In this document: positions 29,044 to 39,365 of the stretch, piece after piece
Position numbering within the stretch: the stretch's first letter is position 1
Layout of the letters: every line of letters begins with the position of its first letter
Assembly (NCBI RefSeq): GCF_000264375.1
Contig: NZ_AJXW01000007.1
Location: 1 to 39,393, forward strand
DNA length: 39,393 bases
Direction: 5' to 3'
Source of the DNA: Rhodanobacter thiooxydans LCS2
GTDB taxonomy: Bacteria > Pseudomonadota > Gammaproteobacteria > Xanthomonadales > Rhodanobacteraceae
Translations under genes and position numbers: made by a program
The notes under the pieces: model-generated
What the model was told of the DNA's origin: nothing
The model's input: the letters and a program-made list of their open reading frames with translations, nothing else
Databases searched by the model: none

Positions 29044-29277
29044 GTGCGCAAATTGGCCTCCCAACTGTTCATCTCCCTCGATGGCGTTGTCGAGGCGCCC
29101 GACCGGTACTTCCGCGAGGATCTGTACCAGGACCTTTCGCTGTTCGACGACGAAACGGCGGCCGGACAGGGGCGTCGGCCGTTGTCCCGGGAAGGCGAGC
29201 CCATCCAGCTCGGCCTGCAGTCGGCGCGAACCACGCCGCGCGGGTTGCAGTATCCGGTGTTCCGGCTGCGTACCTGA
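29044..29277 (+). pseudogene. Truncated RibD-C / dihydrofolate-reductase-like fragment
   Basis: The N-terminus VRKLASQLFISLDGVVEAPDR is that of the RibD C-terminal-domain / DHFR-like family, with a good ribosome site (GAGGAA six bases before GTG 29044). After about 40 residues (FDDETAAGQ) the family likeness stops. A basic, low-complexity tail then runs to a stop at residue 78. Family proteins are about 180-200 residues, so this is a decayed or deletion-truncated gene. The start signals are intact, which suggests fairly recent loss. Confidence 0.62.
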
Positions 29278-29578
29278 CCGCCGCTACGCGCCGTACCCGC
29301 TTCCCGTGGCGGCTGCCATCGAACGGCCGGTTCAATGCCGCAGGCCGGGTGCATCACTTTGTCGATCGCCGCCGTCGCGGGATGGTGGGATGCATGTGGG
29401 TCACCGCGCAGGGTGCATCCGCTGTATGGCGCGACCCGGCAACCCCGTTGCACTCCCTGCGGCGTTGAACCGGTGATGGCGCGCACCGGCGATGGGCCGT
29501 TGCCGGACGCGGTCCGGCTGTGCGTCCGCGAGGTTCCACTTACACTGTGCCGGCCACACGGCACCAGGGGAGAAACGC
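29278..29578. other. Gene-poor stretch with a degenerate inverted repeat
   Basis: No gene is supported here. GCAGGGTGCA at 29408-29417 and TGCACTCCCTGC at 29449-29460 form an inverted repeat with one extra base, and GGGTGCATC also occurs once more nearby (29348-29356). It looks like a worn dispersed repeat. Frames open in this stretch on both strands show no family likeness. The last 15 bases hold the GGGGAG ribosome site of the next gene. Confidence 0.4.
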
Positions 29579-32500
29579 ATGCTCGCTCGAACACTCGGAA
29601 TGCTGGGCCTGTGGTGGCTGCTGGCGGCGCCGCTGCCGGCACAGGAGGTGCCGTCGGTGCTGCGCGACTGGCAGGGCTGGGTGCTGCACGACGTGCCGCA
29701 GCACGATTGCCCATGGCTTGCCAGCCAGGCGCCGGACGCCGGCGGCAACCGCCAATGCGCCTGGCCCGGTCGGCTGCTGCTGGCGGCGGATCGGGACGGT
29801 GGCCGCTTCGCATTGAACGTGCACGTGGACGCGCCGAGCTGGGTGGCGCTGCCCGGCGACACGCGGAGCTGGCCGCAGCAGGTCAGCGCGAACAGCCAAC
29901 CGGCCACCGTGCTGCAGCGAGATGATCAGCCGATGGTGTGGCTGGCGCCCGGCGACTACCAGTTGCGCGGCACGCTGCCGTGGGCATCGCGACCGGCGCG
30001 CCTGCGCGTGCCCGCTGCGATCGGGCTGGTGGCGCTGAGCGTCGATGGCGCGGCGGTGACGCGCATCGAGCGCAACGGCGAACAACTCACGCTGGGCGAG
30101 GCTGCCGCCGCGCAGCGTGCCGCCGACGCACTGTCGCTGCGTGTGTACCGCCGCCTCGCCGATGGCTTGCCCGCCACGCTGGAAACGCGGTTGCAGTTCA
30201 ACGTTGCCGGCAGTGCGCGCGAGCAGGCTTTCGGGCCGGTGTTGCCGGAGGGTTTCATGGCCACCGCCCTGGCCGGCGAGCTGCCCGCGCGGCTGGACAA
30301 CGACGGCCGGCTGCGCGTGCAGCTGCGGCCGGGCCAGTGGACGGTCACGCTGGAGGCGCGCAGCCTCGCGCCGCTGGCGAAGGTGGCGCTGGGGCTGCCG
30401 GCCGCGCCATGGCCGCGGCAGGAGATCTGGAGCTACGCCGACGATCCCGCGTTGCGCAACACCCGCGTGGAAGGCCGCGCCACCGACGCGGCGCAGGCCG
30501 GGGTGCCGGGCGAATGGCGCGAGCTGCCGGCGTTCGTGCTGGACGACGGCGCTGGCCTGGCGATCGAGCAGGGTGCGCGCGGCGACGAGGGAGGCAAGGG
30601 CGAGCAGCTGCACCTGCAACGCCAACTGTGGCTGGATTTCGATGGCACCGGTCTCAGCGTGGCCGACCGGCTCAGCGGCGAGCTGGGTCATCGCCAGCGT
30701 CTCGACGTGGCGGCGCCCTGGCAATTGCAGCGGGCCAGCCAGGGCGGCGAGCCGCTGCTGGTCAGCCAGGGCGAGGGCGGTCGCAGCGGCGTCGAACTGC
30801 GCGAGCAGCGGATCGACCTCGACGCCGGCCTGCGCCTGCCCACGCGCCGCGGTGCGATCCCCAGCGCCGGCTGGCAGCTGCCGCTGGAAAGCATCGACGC
30901 CATCTTGCATCTGCCGCGCGGCTACCGCCTGCTCGGGGCGACCGGGGTGGACCGCTCACCCGATTCGTGGGTAGCGCGGTGGAGCCTGCTCGACCTGTTC
31001 GTGGTGGCGCTGATTGCGCTGCTGGCCGGTCGCCTGCTCAGCTGGCGGTGGGCGCTGCCGGCCGCCGGCTATCTCGTGCTGGCGCAGCATGAGGCCACCG
31101 CGCCGCTGTGGACGCTGGCGGTGACGCTGGCGCTGGCCCTGCTGCTGCGCGCCCTGCCGGAAGGACGGTTGCGCATGGCCGCGCGCGCCGGTGCGCTGGC
31201 CACCTTCGCGCTGGCGGTGCTGTGGACCCTGCCGTTCGCTGCGGCGCAGTTGCGGTACGCGCTGCATCCGCAGCTGGAAGGCAGCAATCAGGTCCGCGTC
31301 GTCTCGGCGGGTTTTGCCCCGCAGGCCGCGCAGGAGGAGATGGCGACCGGTGCCCCCCCGAGGGCCGTTGTCCAGATGGCGCCGTCGCCCGCACCCGCTG
31401 CGCCGGCGGCAGACGACGCGGTGATACGCGCAGCCGCGGAGGTATCGCGCGCTGAATCGAAGGCGACCCTGGAGGCGGTGACCGTGACGGGTGCGAGCCT
31501 GTCGTCGCTGAAACATCCCAGCGATGTGGTCGACAGCCGCAGCGTGACCCAGGCCGGCGCCGGCACGCCGCACTGGGACCAGGGCAACAATTATCGGCTC
31601 GGCTGGTCCGGCCCGGTGACCGCACAGCAGAGTACGCATCTGGTGGTCGCGCCGACCTGGCTGGTGCGGCTGCTGCGGGTGCTCATGGTGGGGCTGCTGG
31701 CGCTGCTGCTGGCGAAACTGGTGCCGTTGCTGCTGACGCCGCTGCGCGGTCGCTGGCGCGACTGGCGCGGTGGCGGTGCGGCGAGCGCCGCCTTGCTGGC
31801 CATCGCACTGCTGCCTGCCGGGGCGCGCGCGCAGAACCTGCCCAGCCCGGATCTGCTGATCCAGCTGCGCAATCGACTCACCGAGGCGCCGAAGTGCGCA
31901 CCTGCCTGCGCTGCCGTGGCGCAGGCACAACTGCAGGGGAGCGGCGATACGCTGGCCGTGGAGCTGGAAGCGCACATCGGCACGGCGGTCGCGGTGCCAC
32001 TGCCACAGGCCGACGACGCGCTGCAGCTGCTCGACGTCGGCGTGGACGGGCATGCCAACGCGCCGCTGGGCCGCCGCAGCGACCAGCTGCTGCTGCGGCT
32101 GGAACGCGGCGTGCACCGGATCAGCCTGCGCTACCGCATCGGCATGGCCGACAGCGCCAGCCTGCGCTTCGCGCTGCGCCCGCAGCGCATCGCGTTCAGC
32201 GGCCAGGGCTGGTCGCTGGCCGGGGTCGATGACGGCCGGCTGCTGGGCGACAGCATCGCCTTGCAGCGCCTGCGCACGGCCAGCGACGGCAAGCAGCTGC
32301 CGCCCGCGCAGAGTTTCCCGCCGTACGTGCGGCTGACCCGCCGCCTGCAGCTGGGCGTGGACTGGACCGTCGAGAGCACGGTCGAGCGGATCGCCCCGCA
32401 GGACGGCGGCTTCAGCGTCGCGCTGCCGCTGCTGCCTGGCGAGCATCCGCTGGGCGATGGCGTGCTGGTGAAGGACGGCCGCATCGGTATCACCTTCAAC

Positions 32501-33703
32501 GCGAACAGCAGCGAGGCGAGCTGGAGCAGCCGGCTCGATCATGCGACGACCCTGGCGCTCAAGGCGCCGGCGCTGGGCGAGCGCGCGGAGGTATGGGAAA
32601 TCCATGCCGCGCCGATGTGGCACGTGGAGGCGAAGGGCGTGCCGACCAGCGCCAGCGACGACGGGCTGCTGTACCAGCCGCTGCCCGGCGAAAAGTTGCA
32701 GCTGGCCTTCAGTCAGCCGGCGGCGATCACCGGCGACAGCCTGGCGTTCGACGGCGTGCAGATCACCAGCCGCGCCGGCGAGCGCGCCATCGAAACCTCG
32801 CTGGACCTGCGTGCACGCAGCACCCGCGGCGGCGAGCACGCGATCGGCCTGCCGGCCGGTGCCGAATTGCTCGATGCGCAGCGTGATGGCGAGCCGGTCA
32901 ATCTGGCGCTGCGCGACGGCAAGCTCAGCCTGCCGCTGCTGCCTGGCGAACACGGCTACGCGCTGCGCCTGCGCGAGCCGTACGGCGTCGCCGCGCGCAC
33001 ACGCACGCCATCGTTCGCGCTGCATGCACCGGTGGCGAACATCGACCTTGCGTTGCAGCTGCCGCAGGACCGCTGGGTGTTGTGGACGTGGGGGCCGGCC
33101 AGCGGGCCGGCGGTGCTGTACTGGTCGCAACTGGCGGTGTTGCTGCTGGCCGCCTGGCTGCTGGCGCGCTACGCGCCGACGCCGCTGCGTTTCCGCCACT
33201 GGCTGCTGCTCGGGCTGGGTTTCTCCGCGTTCGCCTGGAGCGCCTATGCGCTGGTGGTGGTGTGGCTGATCCTGCTCGGCCTGCGCGCACGCGGCACGCC
33301 GTCGGAACGACCGGGCGATACCGCGTTCAACCTGATGCAGCTGGGCCTCGCGCTGCTCACCCTGCTGGCGCTGGTGGTGCTGGTCGGTGCGGTGCCGAAG
33401 GGTCTGCTCGGGCTGCCGGACATGCACGTGGCCGGCAACGCTTCCAGTGCGTGGAACCTGCGCTGGTTCGCTGACCAGAGCGCCGGCACGCTACCGGTTG
33501 CCGGCGTGTTCAGCGTCCCGCTGTGGGTGTACAAGCTGGCCATGCTGGCCTGGGCGCTGTGGCTGGCCTGGTCGCTGATCGACTGGCTGCGCTGGGCGTT
33601 CGAGGCGTGGACGCACGGCGGCTACTGGCGCAAGCGCGCGCCCAAGCCAGGCGCGCCGCCGCCGCAGCTGCCGCGCCCGACGACGGAGCCACCGCATGCC
33701 TGA
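29579..33703 (+). CDS. Very large two-fold membrane protein of unknown function
   Basis: A 1374-residue protein I do not recognise. It starts at ATG 29579 (GGGGAG six bases upstream) with a signal peptide (residues 1-22, ending AQ). The layout is: a beta-rich periplasmic domain (about 23-460) with DCPW and CAWPG cysteine motifs; about three membrane helices (about 467-565); an Ala/Pro linker (about 575-640); one helix (about 691-720); a second signal-peptide-like segment ending ARAQNLPSP (about 733-753); a second beta-rich domain (about 754-1175) with a CAPAC motif; and four helices (about 1179-1350). The two halves follow the same plan, so duplication or gene fusion is inferred. The stop overlaps the prmC start by 8 bases, implying coupling. 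No enzyme motif was seen. Confidence 0.88.
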   Translation: MLARTLGMLGLWWLLAAPLPAQEVPSVLRDWQGWVLHDVPQHDCPWLASQAPDAGGNRQCAWPGRLLLAADRDGGRFALNVHVDAPSWVALPGDTRSWPQQVSANSQPATVLQRDDQPMVWLAPGDYQLRGTLPWASRPARLRVPAAIGLVALSVDGAAVTRIERNGEQLTLGEAAAAQRAADALSLRVYRRLADGLPATLETRLQFNVAGSAREQAFGPVLPEGFMATALAGELPARLDNDGRLRVQLRPGQWTVTLEARSLAPLAKVALGLPAAPWPRQEIWSYADDPALRNTRVEGRATDAAQAGVPGEWRELPAFVLDDGAGLAIEQGARGDEGGKGEQLHLQRQLWLDFDGTGLSVADRLSGELGHRQRLDVAAPWQLQRASQGGEPLLVSQGEGGRSGVELREQRIDLDAGLRLPTRRGAIPSAGWQLPLESIDAILHLPRGYRLLGATGVDRSPDSWVARWSLLDLFVVALIALLAGRLLSWRWALPAAGYLVLAQHEATAPLWTLAVTLALALLLRALPEGRLRMAARAGALATFALAVLWTLPFAAAQLRYALHPQLEGSNQVRVVSAGFAPQAAQEEMATGAPPRAVVQMAPSPAPAAPAADDAVIRAAAEVSRAESKATLEAVTVTGASLSSLKHPSDVVDSRSVTQAGAGTPHWDQGNNYRLGWSGPVTAQQSTHLVVAPTWLVRLLRVLMVGLLALLLAKLVPLLLTPLRGRWRDWRGGGAASAALLAIALLPAGARAQNLPSPDLLIQLRNRLTEAPKCAPACAAVAQAQLQGSGDTLAVELEAHIGTAVAVPLPQADDALQLLDVGVDGHANAPLGRRSDQLLLRLERGVHRISLRYRIGMADSASLRFALRPQRIAFSGQGWSLAGVDDGRLLGDSIALQRLRTASDGKQLPPAQSFPPYVRLTRRLQLGVDWTVESTVERIAPQDGGFSVALPLLPGEHPLGDGVLVKDGRIGITFNANSSEASWSSRLDHATTLALKAPALGERAEVWEIHAAPMWHVEAKGVPTSASDDGLLYQPLPGEKLQLAFSQPAAITGDSLAFDGVQITSRAGERAIETSLDLRARSTRGGEHAIGLPAGAELLDAQRDGEPVNLALRDGKLSLPLLPGEHGYALRLREPYGVAARTRTPSFALHAPVANIDLALQLPQDRWVLWTWGPASGPAVLYWSQLAVLLLAAWLLARYAPTPLRFRHWLLLGLGFSAFAWSAYALVVVWLILLGLRARGTPSERPGDTAFNLMQLGLALLTLLALVVLVGAVPKGLLGLPDMHVAGNASSAWNLRWFADQSAGTLPVAGVFSVPLWVYKLAMLAWALWLAWSLIDWLRWAFEAWTHGGYWRKRAPKPGAPPPQLPRPTTEPPHA

Positions 33704-34517
33704 CCTGCGCGCCATGCTGGCCGCCGCCGTGGCGCGCCTCGGCGAGCGCGCCGACGCCGAAGCGCTGCTGCTGCACGTGCTGCAGCAGCCACGCAGCTGG
33801 CTGTTCGCGCATGCCGACGACGTGCCGGATATGGACGTCCAGACGGCTTATGCCGCCCTGGTCGAACGCCGCGCCGCGGGCGAGCCGGTGGCCTATATCA
33901 CCGGCCGGCGCGGCTTCTGGTCGCTAGAGCTGGAAGTGACGCCCGCTACGCTGATCCCGCGTCCGGAAACCGAGCTGCTGGTCGAATTGGCGCTGCAGCG
34001 CCTGCCGTCGGTCGCCGCCTGCAACGTGGCCGACCTCGGCACCGGCAGCGGTGCGGTCGCGCTGGCCATCGCGCGCGAGCGACCACGCGCCCGGGTGGTC
34101 GCCACCGACGCCAGCGCCGCCGCACTCGCTGTCGCCCAGCGCAATGCGCAGCGCCTTGGCCTCGGCAACGTGGCCTTCGTGCACGGCGACTGGCTGGCCC
34201 CGCTGGCCGGCCAGCACTTCGACCTGATCGTCTCCAACCCCCCCTACATCGAGGCCGCCGACCCGCACCTGGCGCAAGGCGACCTGCGCTTCGAGCCGCC
34301 CGCAGCGCTCGCCTCTGGCCCAGACGGCCTCGACGCCATTCGCCGCATCGTGCGCAACGCCCGCACCCATCTGCATCCCGATGCCTGGCTGCTGTTCGAG
34401 CACGGCTGGAACCAGGGCCTGGCGGCCCGCGTGCTGCTCGCCGAGGCTGGCTACGCCGAGGTATTCACGGCGCAGGATCTGGAGTCGCGCGATCGGGTGA
34501 GTGGCGGACGGTGCTGA
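33696..34517 (+). CDS. prmC: Release-factor glutamine methyltransferase PrmC (HemK)
   Basis: A 273-residue SAM-dependent enzyme that methylates the GGQ glutamine of release factors RF1 and RF2. The N-terminal helical domain ends at [20 protein letters not shown], followed by [11 protein letters not shown]. The SAM site is [14 protein letters not shown] and the catalytic motif is SNPPYIEA. The C-terminus RDRVSGGRC matches the usual family ending. It overlaps the large membrane protein gene by 8 bases. Its last 53 bases overlap the 3' end of the minus-strand immunity-like gene. It is commonly linked to prfA elsewhere, but that gene is not present here. Confidence 0.95.
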   Translation: MPDLRAMLAAAVARLGERADAEALLLHVLQQPRSWLFAHADDVPDMDVQTAYAALVERRAAGEPVAYITGRRGFWSLELEVTPATLIPRPETELLVELALQRLPSVAACNVADLGTGSGAVALAIARERPRARVVATDASAAALAVAQRNAQRLGLGNVAFVHGDWLAPLAGQHFDLIVSNPPYIEAADPHLAQGDLRFEPPAALASGPDGLDAIRRIVRNARTHLHPDAWLLFEHGWNQGLAARVLLAEAGYAEVFTAQDLESRDRVSGGRC

Positions 34518-34884
34518 TGACTGGCCCCGTCGTCAGAAGGAGCCCATTTGGGCACCTGTTTTTGCAAGTTTCCGTTTTCAGGGCACCTGGCCACGGCCGG
34601 CATACTTCGCAGCGGGCATGCTTGAAATCTTGGTCGGCATCCGTGAGCGCATTGGCAAACTCGGGATCCATGGCATCGAGTTCCTTTGCTGCCATGAAGC
34701 CTATATCAACCCACTCACGTTCCGGTGCGGCTGGCAGGTAGGGATGACCCAGTTCCACCAGCATGCGGGTGAGCTGCTCGTTGCCGTGGATATAGACACC
34801 GTAGCCCTGGTTTTCCGGCATACGTGCAGTGAGTAGTGTCAGTGCCTTCCTGACTGAACATACTGCCTCGTCCCGGTCGATCAT
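34465..34884 (-). CDS. Putative immunity protein beside a toxin remnant
   Basis: A 139-residue soluble protein with no named family that I can assign. The first 90 residues are coherent ([53 protein letters not shown]). The tail after that is Cys/Pro-rich and runs 53 bases into the antisense strand of prmC, so the natural end may have been lost. The frame can also start at GTG 34923; I prefer ATG 34884 (MIDRDEAVC). It lies directly downstream of a decayed polymorphic-toxin tail on the same strand, the standard place for an immunity gene. It is visibly poorer in GC than its neighbours. Function is inferred from position only. Confidence 0.5.
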   Translation of the reverse strand: MIDRDEAVCSVRKALTLLTARMPENQGYGVYIHGNEQLTRMLVELGHPYLPAAPEREWVDIGFMAAKELDAMDPEFANALTDADQDFKHARCEVCRPWPGALKTETCKNRCPNGLLLTTGPVISTVRHSPDRATPDPAP

Positions 34885-34926
34885 GGGTCGACCCCATAGC
34901 GTCGAAAGCGCTACCGCACGCACTCA

Positions 34927-35491
34927 TCATTTGGGTACCGTTGCCCTGCGTAGCGACTGGCCGCCCGGGATGGACCACGTATCGTTGACTGCCGCGGCCG
35001 TGGACTTCAAAACTTCGACCGCGCTGTTAGCGAGGTGCGTCGTAGCTATCTTGTCAACAAGCGTCCCGTTAGCGGGATTCAGTGCGATGGGTGAAATGCC
35101 AAGCTGTTGCGATGCTGTTCCGGGGAATGCGTAACAGTTGCCTTGAGGTGCGCCTGGCATCTGCCACTGCACGACCTTGGTGCCTTTGGGTAGCGGCACT
35201 ACTTCAGCGGGTTGATTGAAGTCGATGCCAGCCATGCCCAGTAGTCGCGGGGATCCAGTAGACCGCCAGGCCCTCGGAAAGCCTGATGGCTTGCCGCACG
35301 CTGTCAGCGCGAGCCGAGAGCAGCCTTGCCTCGCCGCAGATGCCGGTGGTGTGGCGGTCGGCCCAGTGTTCCAGTTGCTGCCACGGGTCGAGCATCCCGC
35401 CCATCGACACCGCCGACACTTCCTGCCCACGTGATTCTCGTGCCAGGGCGGCAAGGTGACCCGGCAGCGTTGGCAGATGCTCCGCCGCTGT
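34927..35491 (-). pseudogene. Polymorphic-toxin C-terminal fragment (type-46-like), frameshifted
   Basis: Read on the minus strand, three frames join into one toxin-like tail. Frame 1 (from 35491) gives RESRGQEVSAVSMGGMLDPW and ends SEGLAVYWIPATTG. Frame 2 resumes near 35240 with GMAGIDFNQPAEVVPLPKGT and, further on, VLKSTAAAVNDTWSIPG. Frame 3 resumes near 34966 with RPVATQGNGTQMM. Joined, they resemble the C-terminal toxin domain that I recall as polymorphic toxin type 46 (LPKG, LGI, KSTAA..DTW, GGGTQ-like order); this is from memory and unverified. There are at least two frameshifts and no N-terminal delivery domain, since dxs ends only 118 bases upstream. An in-frame stop also lies at 35492-35494. 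It is therefore a dead orphan toxin module. Confidence 0.6.
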
Positions 35492-35608
35492 TCACGGAAA
35501 GGATGCAGGTCGATGGCGCTGCCGCCATCCCGCCTTTGCCTCCGCCGCGTCGCGTCGCGGGGGCGTGGTCGCGCGGGCAGCCGGTGTGCCCGCCGGCCCG
35601 GTGACGGG

Positions 35609-37498
35609 TCAGGCGCTGACCTGGCTCAGCACCCCCGCCTGCGGGAAACGTGCACGGATGGCGTGGCGGATGCCCGGCAGATCGAGGCCGGCCATGCTCA
35701 GCACTTCCTCGCGGCTGCCGTGCTCGAGGTAGGCATCCGGCAGGCCCAGGTGCAGCATCGGCAGCACGATGCCGTGCGCGGTCAGGCATTCGGCCACGGC
35801 GGAGCCGGCGCCGCCGGCGATCGCGTTGTCTTCCAGCGTGACGAAGCCGTCGTGGGTCTTCGCCAGTTCCACGATCAGGGCTTCGTCCAGCGGCTTCACG
35901 AAGCGCATGTTGACCAGGGTGGCGCCGAGCTCGGCGGCGATCGCGGCGGCCGGCGCCAGCATGGCGCCGAAGCTGAGCAGGGCCAGGCCGCGGCCGCGCC
36001 GGCGCAGCTCGGCCTTGCCGATCGGCAGTGTGTCGAGTTGCTGGTGGATCGCGGCGCCGGGGCCGGTGCCGCGCGGGTAGCGGATGGCGGCGGGGCCGTG
36101 GTGGTGGAAACCGGTGCTCAGCATCATGCGGCACTCGTTCTCGTCGGCCGGCGCCATGATGACCATGTTCGGCAGGCAGCGCAGGTAGGTCAGGTCGAAG
36201 CTGCCCGAATGGGTGGCGCCGTCCGGGCCGACCACGCCGGCGCGGTCGATGGCGAAAGTGACGTCGAGATTCTGCAGCGCCACGTCGTGGATCGCCTGGT
36301 CGTAGGCGCGCTGCAGGAAGGTGGAGTAGATCGCCACCACGGGTTTGGCCCCTTCGCAGGCCATGCCGGCGGCCAGCGTCACGGCGTGCTGCTCGGCGAT
36401 CGCCACGTCGAAGTAGCGCTCGGGGTATTCCTTCGAGAATTGCACCAGGCCGGAGCCCTCGCGCATCGCCGGGGTGATGCCGAGCAGGCGCTCGTCGGCG
36501 GCAGCCTGGTCGCATAGCCAGTCGCTGAAGATGTCGGTGTAGGTGGGCCTGGCCGGTGCGGGTTTCTTGACCACGCCGGCTTCGGGGTCGAACGGACCGA
36601 CCGCGTGGTATTCGATCTGCGCCTGCTCGGCCGGGGCATAGCCTTTGCCCTTGGTGGTGATCACGTGCAGCAGCTGCGGGCCGGGCAGGTTCTTCACCGT
36701 GCGCAGCGCCTGCAGCAGTTGCGGGATGTTGTGGCCGTCGATCGGGCCGGTGTAGTGGAAGCCCAGCTCCTCGAACAGCGTGGAGGGCACGAACATGCCC
36801 TTGGTGTGTTCTTCCCAACGCTTGAACCAGCGGCCGGCGAAGGACTGCTTCGGGATCGCCCGCTTGGCCCGCTCGCGCACCGCATTGAGCCGCCGGCTGG
36901 CCATCGCGCGCGCCATCATCTTGGTCAGCGCACCGACGTTCTCGCTGATCGACATGCCGTTGTCGTTGAACACCACCAGCATGTCCGGCTCGACGTCGCC
37001 GCCGTGGTTGAGCGCCTCGAAAGCCATGCCGGCGGTCATCGCGCCATCGCCGATCACCGCCACCACCTTGCGGTGGTCGCCCTTGCGCTGCGCGGCGATC
37101 GCCATGCCGAGCGCGGCCGAGATCGAGGTGGACGAATGGCCGACGCCGAAGGTGTCGTACTCACTTTCCTCGCGGCGCGGGAACGGCGCCAGGCCGTCCT
37201 TCTTCTTGATCGTGGTGATGCGGTCGCGGCGCCCGGTGAGGATCTTGTGCGGGTAGCACTGGTGGCCGACGTCCCACACCAGGCGGTCGTGCGGGGTGTC
37301 GAATTCGTGGTGCAGCGCCACGGTGAGTTCGACCACGCCCAGACCGGCGCCGAAGTGGCCGCCGGAGCTGGCCACCGCCTCGATCAGGTACTGGCGCAGC
37401 TCGTCGGCGACGGCGGGCAGCTCCTCGTCGCTCACGCGGCGCAGGTCGGCCGGCGTCCCGATCGGCGCCAGGTGGGGATAGTGGGAAAGGTCGTTCAT
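35609..37498 (-). CDS. dxs: 1-deoxy-D-xylulose-5-phosphate synthase Dxs
   Basis: A 629-residue thiamine-diphosphate enzyme that condenses pyruvate with glyceraldehyde-3-phosphate to DXP, the first step of the MEP isoprenoid pathway and a precursor of PLP and thiamine. Motifs are [18 protein letters not shown] near the N-terminus, the ThDP-binding [26 protein letters not shown], and in the central domain the [15 protein letters not shown] and [13 protein letters not shown] segments. The C-terminal domain follows with [12 protein letters not shown] 37498 gives the expected N-terminus ([13 protein letters not shown]). It stands alone between the toxin remnant and the HNH gene. Confidence 0.97.
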   Translation of the reverse strand: MNDLSHYPHLAPIGTPADLRRVSDEELPAVADELRQYLIEAVASSGGHFGAGLGVVELTVALHHEFDTPHDRLVWDVGHQCYPHKILTGRRDRITTIKKKDGLAPFPRREESEYDTFGVGHSSTSISAALGMAIAAQRKGDHRKVVAVIGDGAMTAGMAFEALNHGGDVEPDMLVVFNDNGMSISENVGALTKMMARAMASRRLNAVRERAKRAIPKQSFAGRWFKRWEEHTKGMFVPSTLFEELGFHYTGPIDGHNIPQLLQALRTVKNLPGPQLLHVITTKGKGYAPAEQAQIEYHAVGPFDPEAGVVKKPAPARPTYTDIFSDWLCDQAAADERLLGITPAMREGSGLVQFSKEYPERYFDVAIAEQHAVTLAAGMACEGAKPVVAIYSTFLQRAYDQAIHDVALQNLDVTFAIDRAGVVGPDGATHSGSFDLTYLRCLPNMVIMAPADENECRMMLSTGFHHHGPAAIRYPRGTGPGAAIHQQLDTLPIGKAELRRRGRGLALLSFGAMLAPAAAIAAELGATLVNMRFVKPLDEALIVELAKTHDGFVTLEDNAIAGGAGSAVAECLTAHGIVLPMLHLGLPDAYLEHGSREEVLSMAGLDLPGIRHAIRARFPQAGVLSQVSA

Positions 37499-37647
37499 CC
37501 GCGTATTGTTGGTCCAGCGGCGGGTCGGGGCAAGGGCGAAACCATGAAGAAGGCCTGTCCATGGCGGCCGAAGGCCCGTAAATCCGGCATGCAGCGGCCG
37601 TCGCGTGCTCCGCGCCCATGCCCGGGGGGCGACGAGATCAATCGAAA

Positions 37648-37666
37648 GCCGCGGGAAAACCGCGGC
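37648..37666 (-). terminator. Possible terminator of the HNH endonuclease gene
   Basis: On the minus strand GCCGCGG-TTTTC-CCGCGGC, a 7-bp perfect stem just after the HNH stop (37687), followed by TTTCG only. The short T-run makes it a weak candidate. The rest of 37499-37647 upstream of dxs holds no gene. Confidence 0.35.
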
Positions 37667-37686
37667 GCGCGCGTCGGCGCGTGTGC

Positions 37687-38292
37687 CTAGGCGGCTTCCA
37701 CCAGCGGCCGGCGGTCGCGCGGCAGCCGGCTGACCAGGAACTCCATCTGGTCGGCCAGGATGTTGCGGTTGGACAGGATCAGGTGCTCGACCCAGCTCGG
37801 CCGGTACGGTACCGCCAGCAGCGGCATGTTGGCCTCCTGCGGGGTGCGATTGCTCTTCTTCAGGTTGCACGCGAGGCACGCGCTGACCACGTTTTCCCAT
37901 TCGTCCTTGCCGCGCTTGGAGATCGGCAACACGTGGTCGCGGGTCAGCTCGGCGCGGGTGAAATGGTCGCCGCAGTACAGGCAGATGTGGCGGTCGCGCG
38001 CGAACAGGGCGGTGTTGGTCAGCGCTGGCGCCGGGTCGATCGCATGCTCCCGGCAGTGGCCGGTGCTGGCGATGATGGGGTGCAGGCGCAGCAGGCTCTG
38101 CGCGCCGAGTAGACGGTTGTGGCCGCCATGCACGGTGAGGCAGGGGTCGCCCAGGGTCCAGGCGACCGCGTCACGGACATACAGGCAAACCGCCTCCTGC
38201 CAGCTGATCCAGTCGAGGATGCGGCCGGCGGCGTCCAGTGACAATACGCGGGTCGCATGGAGGTCGGCCCGACTTGGCACTTCCATCAGCAT
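37687..38292 (-). CDS. HNH endonuclease family protein
   Basis: A 201-residue protein with an HNH nuclease domain at about residues 100-160. The motif has a structural zinc set (CLYC ... CLAC, two CxxC pairs) around [11 protein letters not shown], with the catalytic His in DHV, then [15 protein letters not shown], and the 'NR' that follows. The first 95 residues resemble the N-terminal extension seen in bacterial HNH proteins of this type and include a [16 protein letters not shown] segment. The start at ATG 38292 has AAGGACG seven bases upstream. It is divergent from the SapC-family gene. Such stand-alone HNH proteins are widespread in this clade; the substrate is unknown, so a defence role is not assumed. 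Confidence 0.85.
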   Translation of the reverse strand: MLMEVPSRADLHATRVLSLDAAGRILDWISWQEAVCLYVRDAVAWTLGDPCLTVHGGHNRLLGAQSLLRLHPIIASTGHCREHAIDPAPALTNTALFARDRHICLYCGDHFTRAELTRDHVLPISKRGKDEWENVVSACLACNLKKSNRTPQEANMPLLAVPYRPSWVEHLILSNRNILADQMEFLVSRLPRDRRPLVEAA

Positions 38293-38442
38293 GTAAATCG
38301 TCCTTCAGCCAGGGCGTCGAAAGAGCGTTTCGGCAATGCGGGAATGGTGGTCCGGGATCAGCATAGAACAATTCCATTGCAATTCGCATGCAAATGGTGC
38401 AACGGCGCCACGCGCGGGGCAGTCGCCGTGGTCGGCGGGCGC

Positions 38443-38451
38443 TGATATGAT
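38443..38451 (+). promoter_or_regulatory. Extended -10 promoter for the SapC-family gene
   Basis: TGATATGAT has the extended -10 form (TG, one base, then TATGAT). No -35 consensus is seen 17 bases upstream, which is usual for extended -10 promoters. It lies about 90 bases before the start, so a leader of about 80 bases is expected. Confidence 0.5.
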
Positions 38452-38533
38452 CGCCAGTCAACACAGACCTGACGCCGGGTTTGGTAGGGGCGCTTGGTGG
38501 TGACCCGGCACGGCGTGGGCAGAGGTGGACAAC

Positions 38534-39316
38534 GTGGCTGAAGTTCTTTTCTACGAGCAACCGGTACCGCTCAATCGCGTCGAGCACAAGGACCTGCGCA
38601 TGAAGGCCGTGCCGAACGTGAAGTTCGCCATGAGTGCGCATTCCGTGCCGTTGACCGGCGTGGAGTTCGGCATCGCCGCGCGCGACCTGCTGATCGTGTT
38701 CGCCGGCACCAGCGTCGCCGACGCCGGCCCGGTGGCCCTGCTCGGCCTGCGCCAGAACGAAAACCTGTACGTCGACGCGAACGGCCAGTGGGCGCCGGAT
38801 ACCTACGTTCCCGCCTTCGTGCGCCGCTACCCGTTCGTGCTGGCCGAGAAGCCGGCCGGGCAGGAAGGCGACGACTTCACCGTGTTCCTCGATGAACGCT
38901 ACGAGGGCTTCAACACCAGCGAAGGCCAGCGCCTGTTCAAGGAAGACGGCACCGACAGCGAACTGCTGGCCAATGCCGTGGGTTTCCTCGGTGACTTCCA
39001 GCAGAACGTGGCGCGCACCAAGTGGTTCATGGAACAGCTGAACAAGCATGACCTGCTGGAGCCGCGCACCGTGCAGCTGCAGAAGGAAGGCAAGGACGGC
39101 GGGCAGGGCAAGTCGATCAACCTCAACGGCATGTTCGTGGTCAACGAGGCCAAGCTGCGCGAGCTGGACGAGAAGACCGCCCAGGAGTTCCTGCGCGAAG
39201 GCATGCTGGGCTGGATCTATGCACACCTGCTGTCGCTGACCAACATCGACCGTCTGGCCCACCGGCTGGACCTGCGCGAGCAGGCAGAGGCGGCCGCCAG
39301 CACGCTCACGAACTGA
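38534..39316 (+). CDS. SapC-family protein
   Basis: A 260-residue member of the SapC family (PF07277), named after a protein of the Campylobacter surface-array locus, though most members outside that group have no known role. The segment EVLFYEQPVPLNRVEHKDLRM at the start, the 'FAMSAHSVPLTGVEFG' motif, 'YVPAFVRRYPFVLAE', and the late FLGDFQQNVARTKWF stretch fit the family. I chose GTG 38534 (GAGG eight bases upstream) over GTG 38525, which has no ribosome site. There is no signal peptide. An extended -10 promoter precedes it, and a strong terminator follows, so it is a single-gene unit. Confidence 0.87.
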   Translation: MAEVLFYEQPVPLNRVEHKDLRMKAVPNVKFAMSAHSVPLTGVEFGIAARDLLIVFAGTSVADAGPVALLGLRQNENLYVDANGQWAPDTYVPAFVRRYPFVLAEKPAGQEGDDFTVFLDERYEGFNTSEGQRLFKEDGTDSELLANAVGFLGDFQQNVARTKWFMEQLNKHDLLEPRTVQLQKEGKDGGQGKSINLNGMFVVNEAKLRELDEKTAQEFLREGMLGWIYAHLLSLTNIDRLAHRLDLREQAEAAASTLTN

Positions 39317-39341
39317 CCATGCCGTTGCTGGTGTTCGCAAG

Positions 39342-39365
39342 GAAGCCGCCTCCGGGCGGCTTCTT
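39342..39365 (+). terminator. Rho-independent terminator after the SapC-family gene
   Basis: GAAGCCGCC-TCCG-GGCGGCTTC, a 9-bp perfect stem (39342-39350 with 39355-39363) followed by TTTCG. It lies 25 bases after the stop codon at 39316. Confidence 0.85.

Noticed and set aside
30956..33427. 823-codon frame antisense to the large membrane protein
   Set aside because: His/Gln/Arg-rich shadow typical of GC-rich reverse frames.
35304..36818. 504-codon Arg-rich minus frame overlapping dxs and the toxin remnant
   Set aside because: Out-of-frame shadow of dxs; only the part beyond the dxs stop has any possible meaning and no family was seen.
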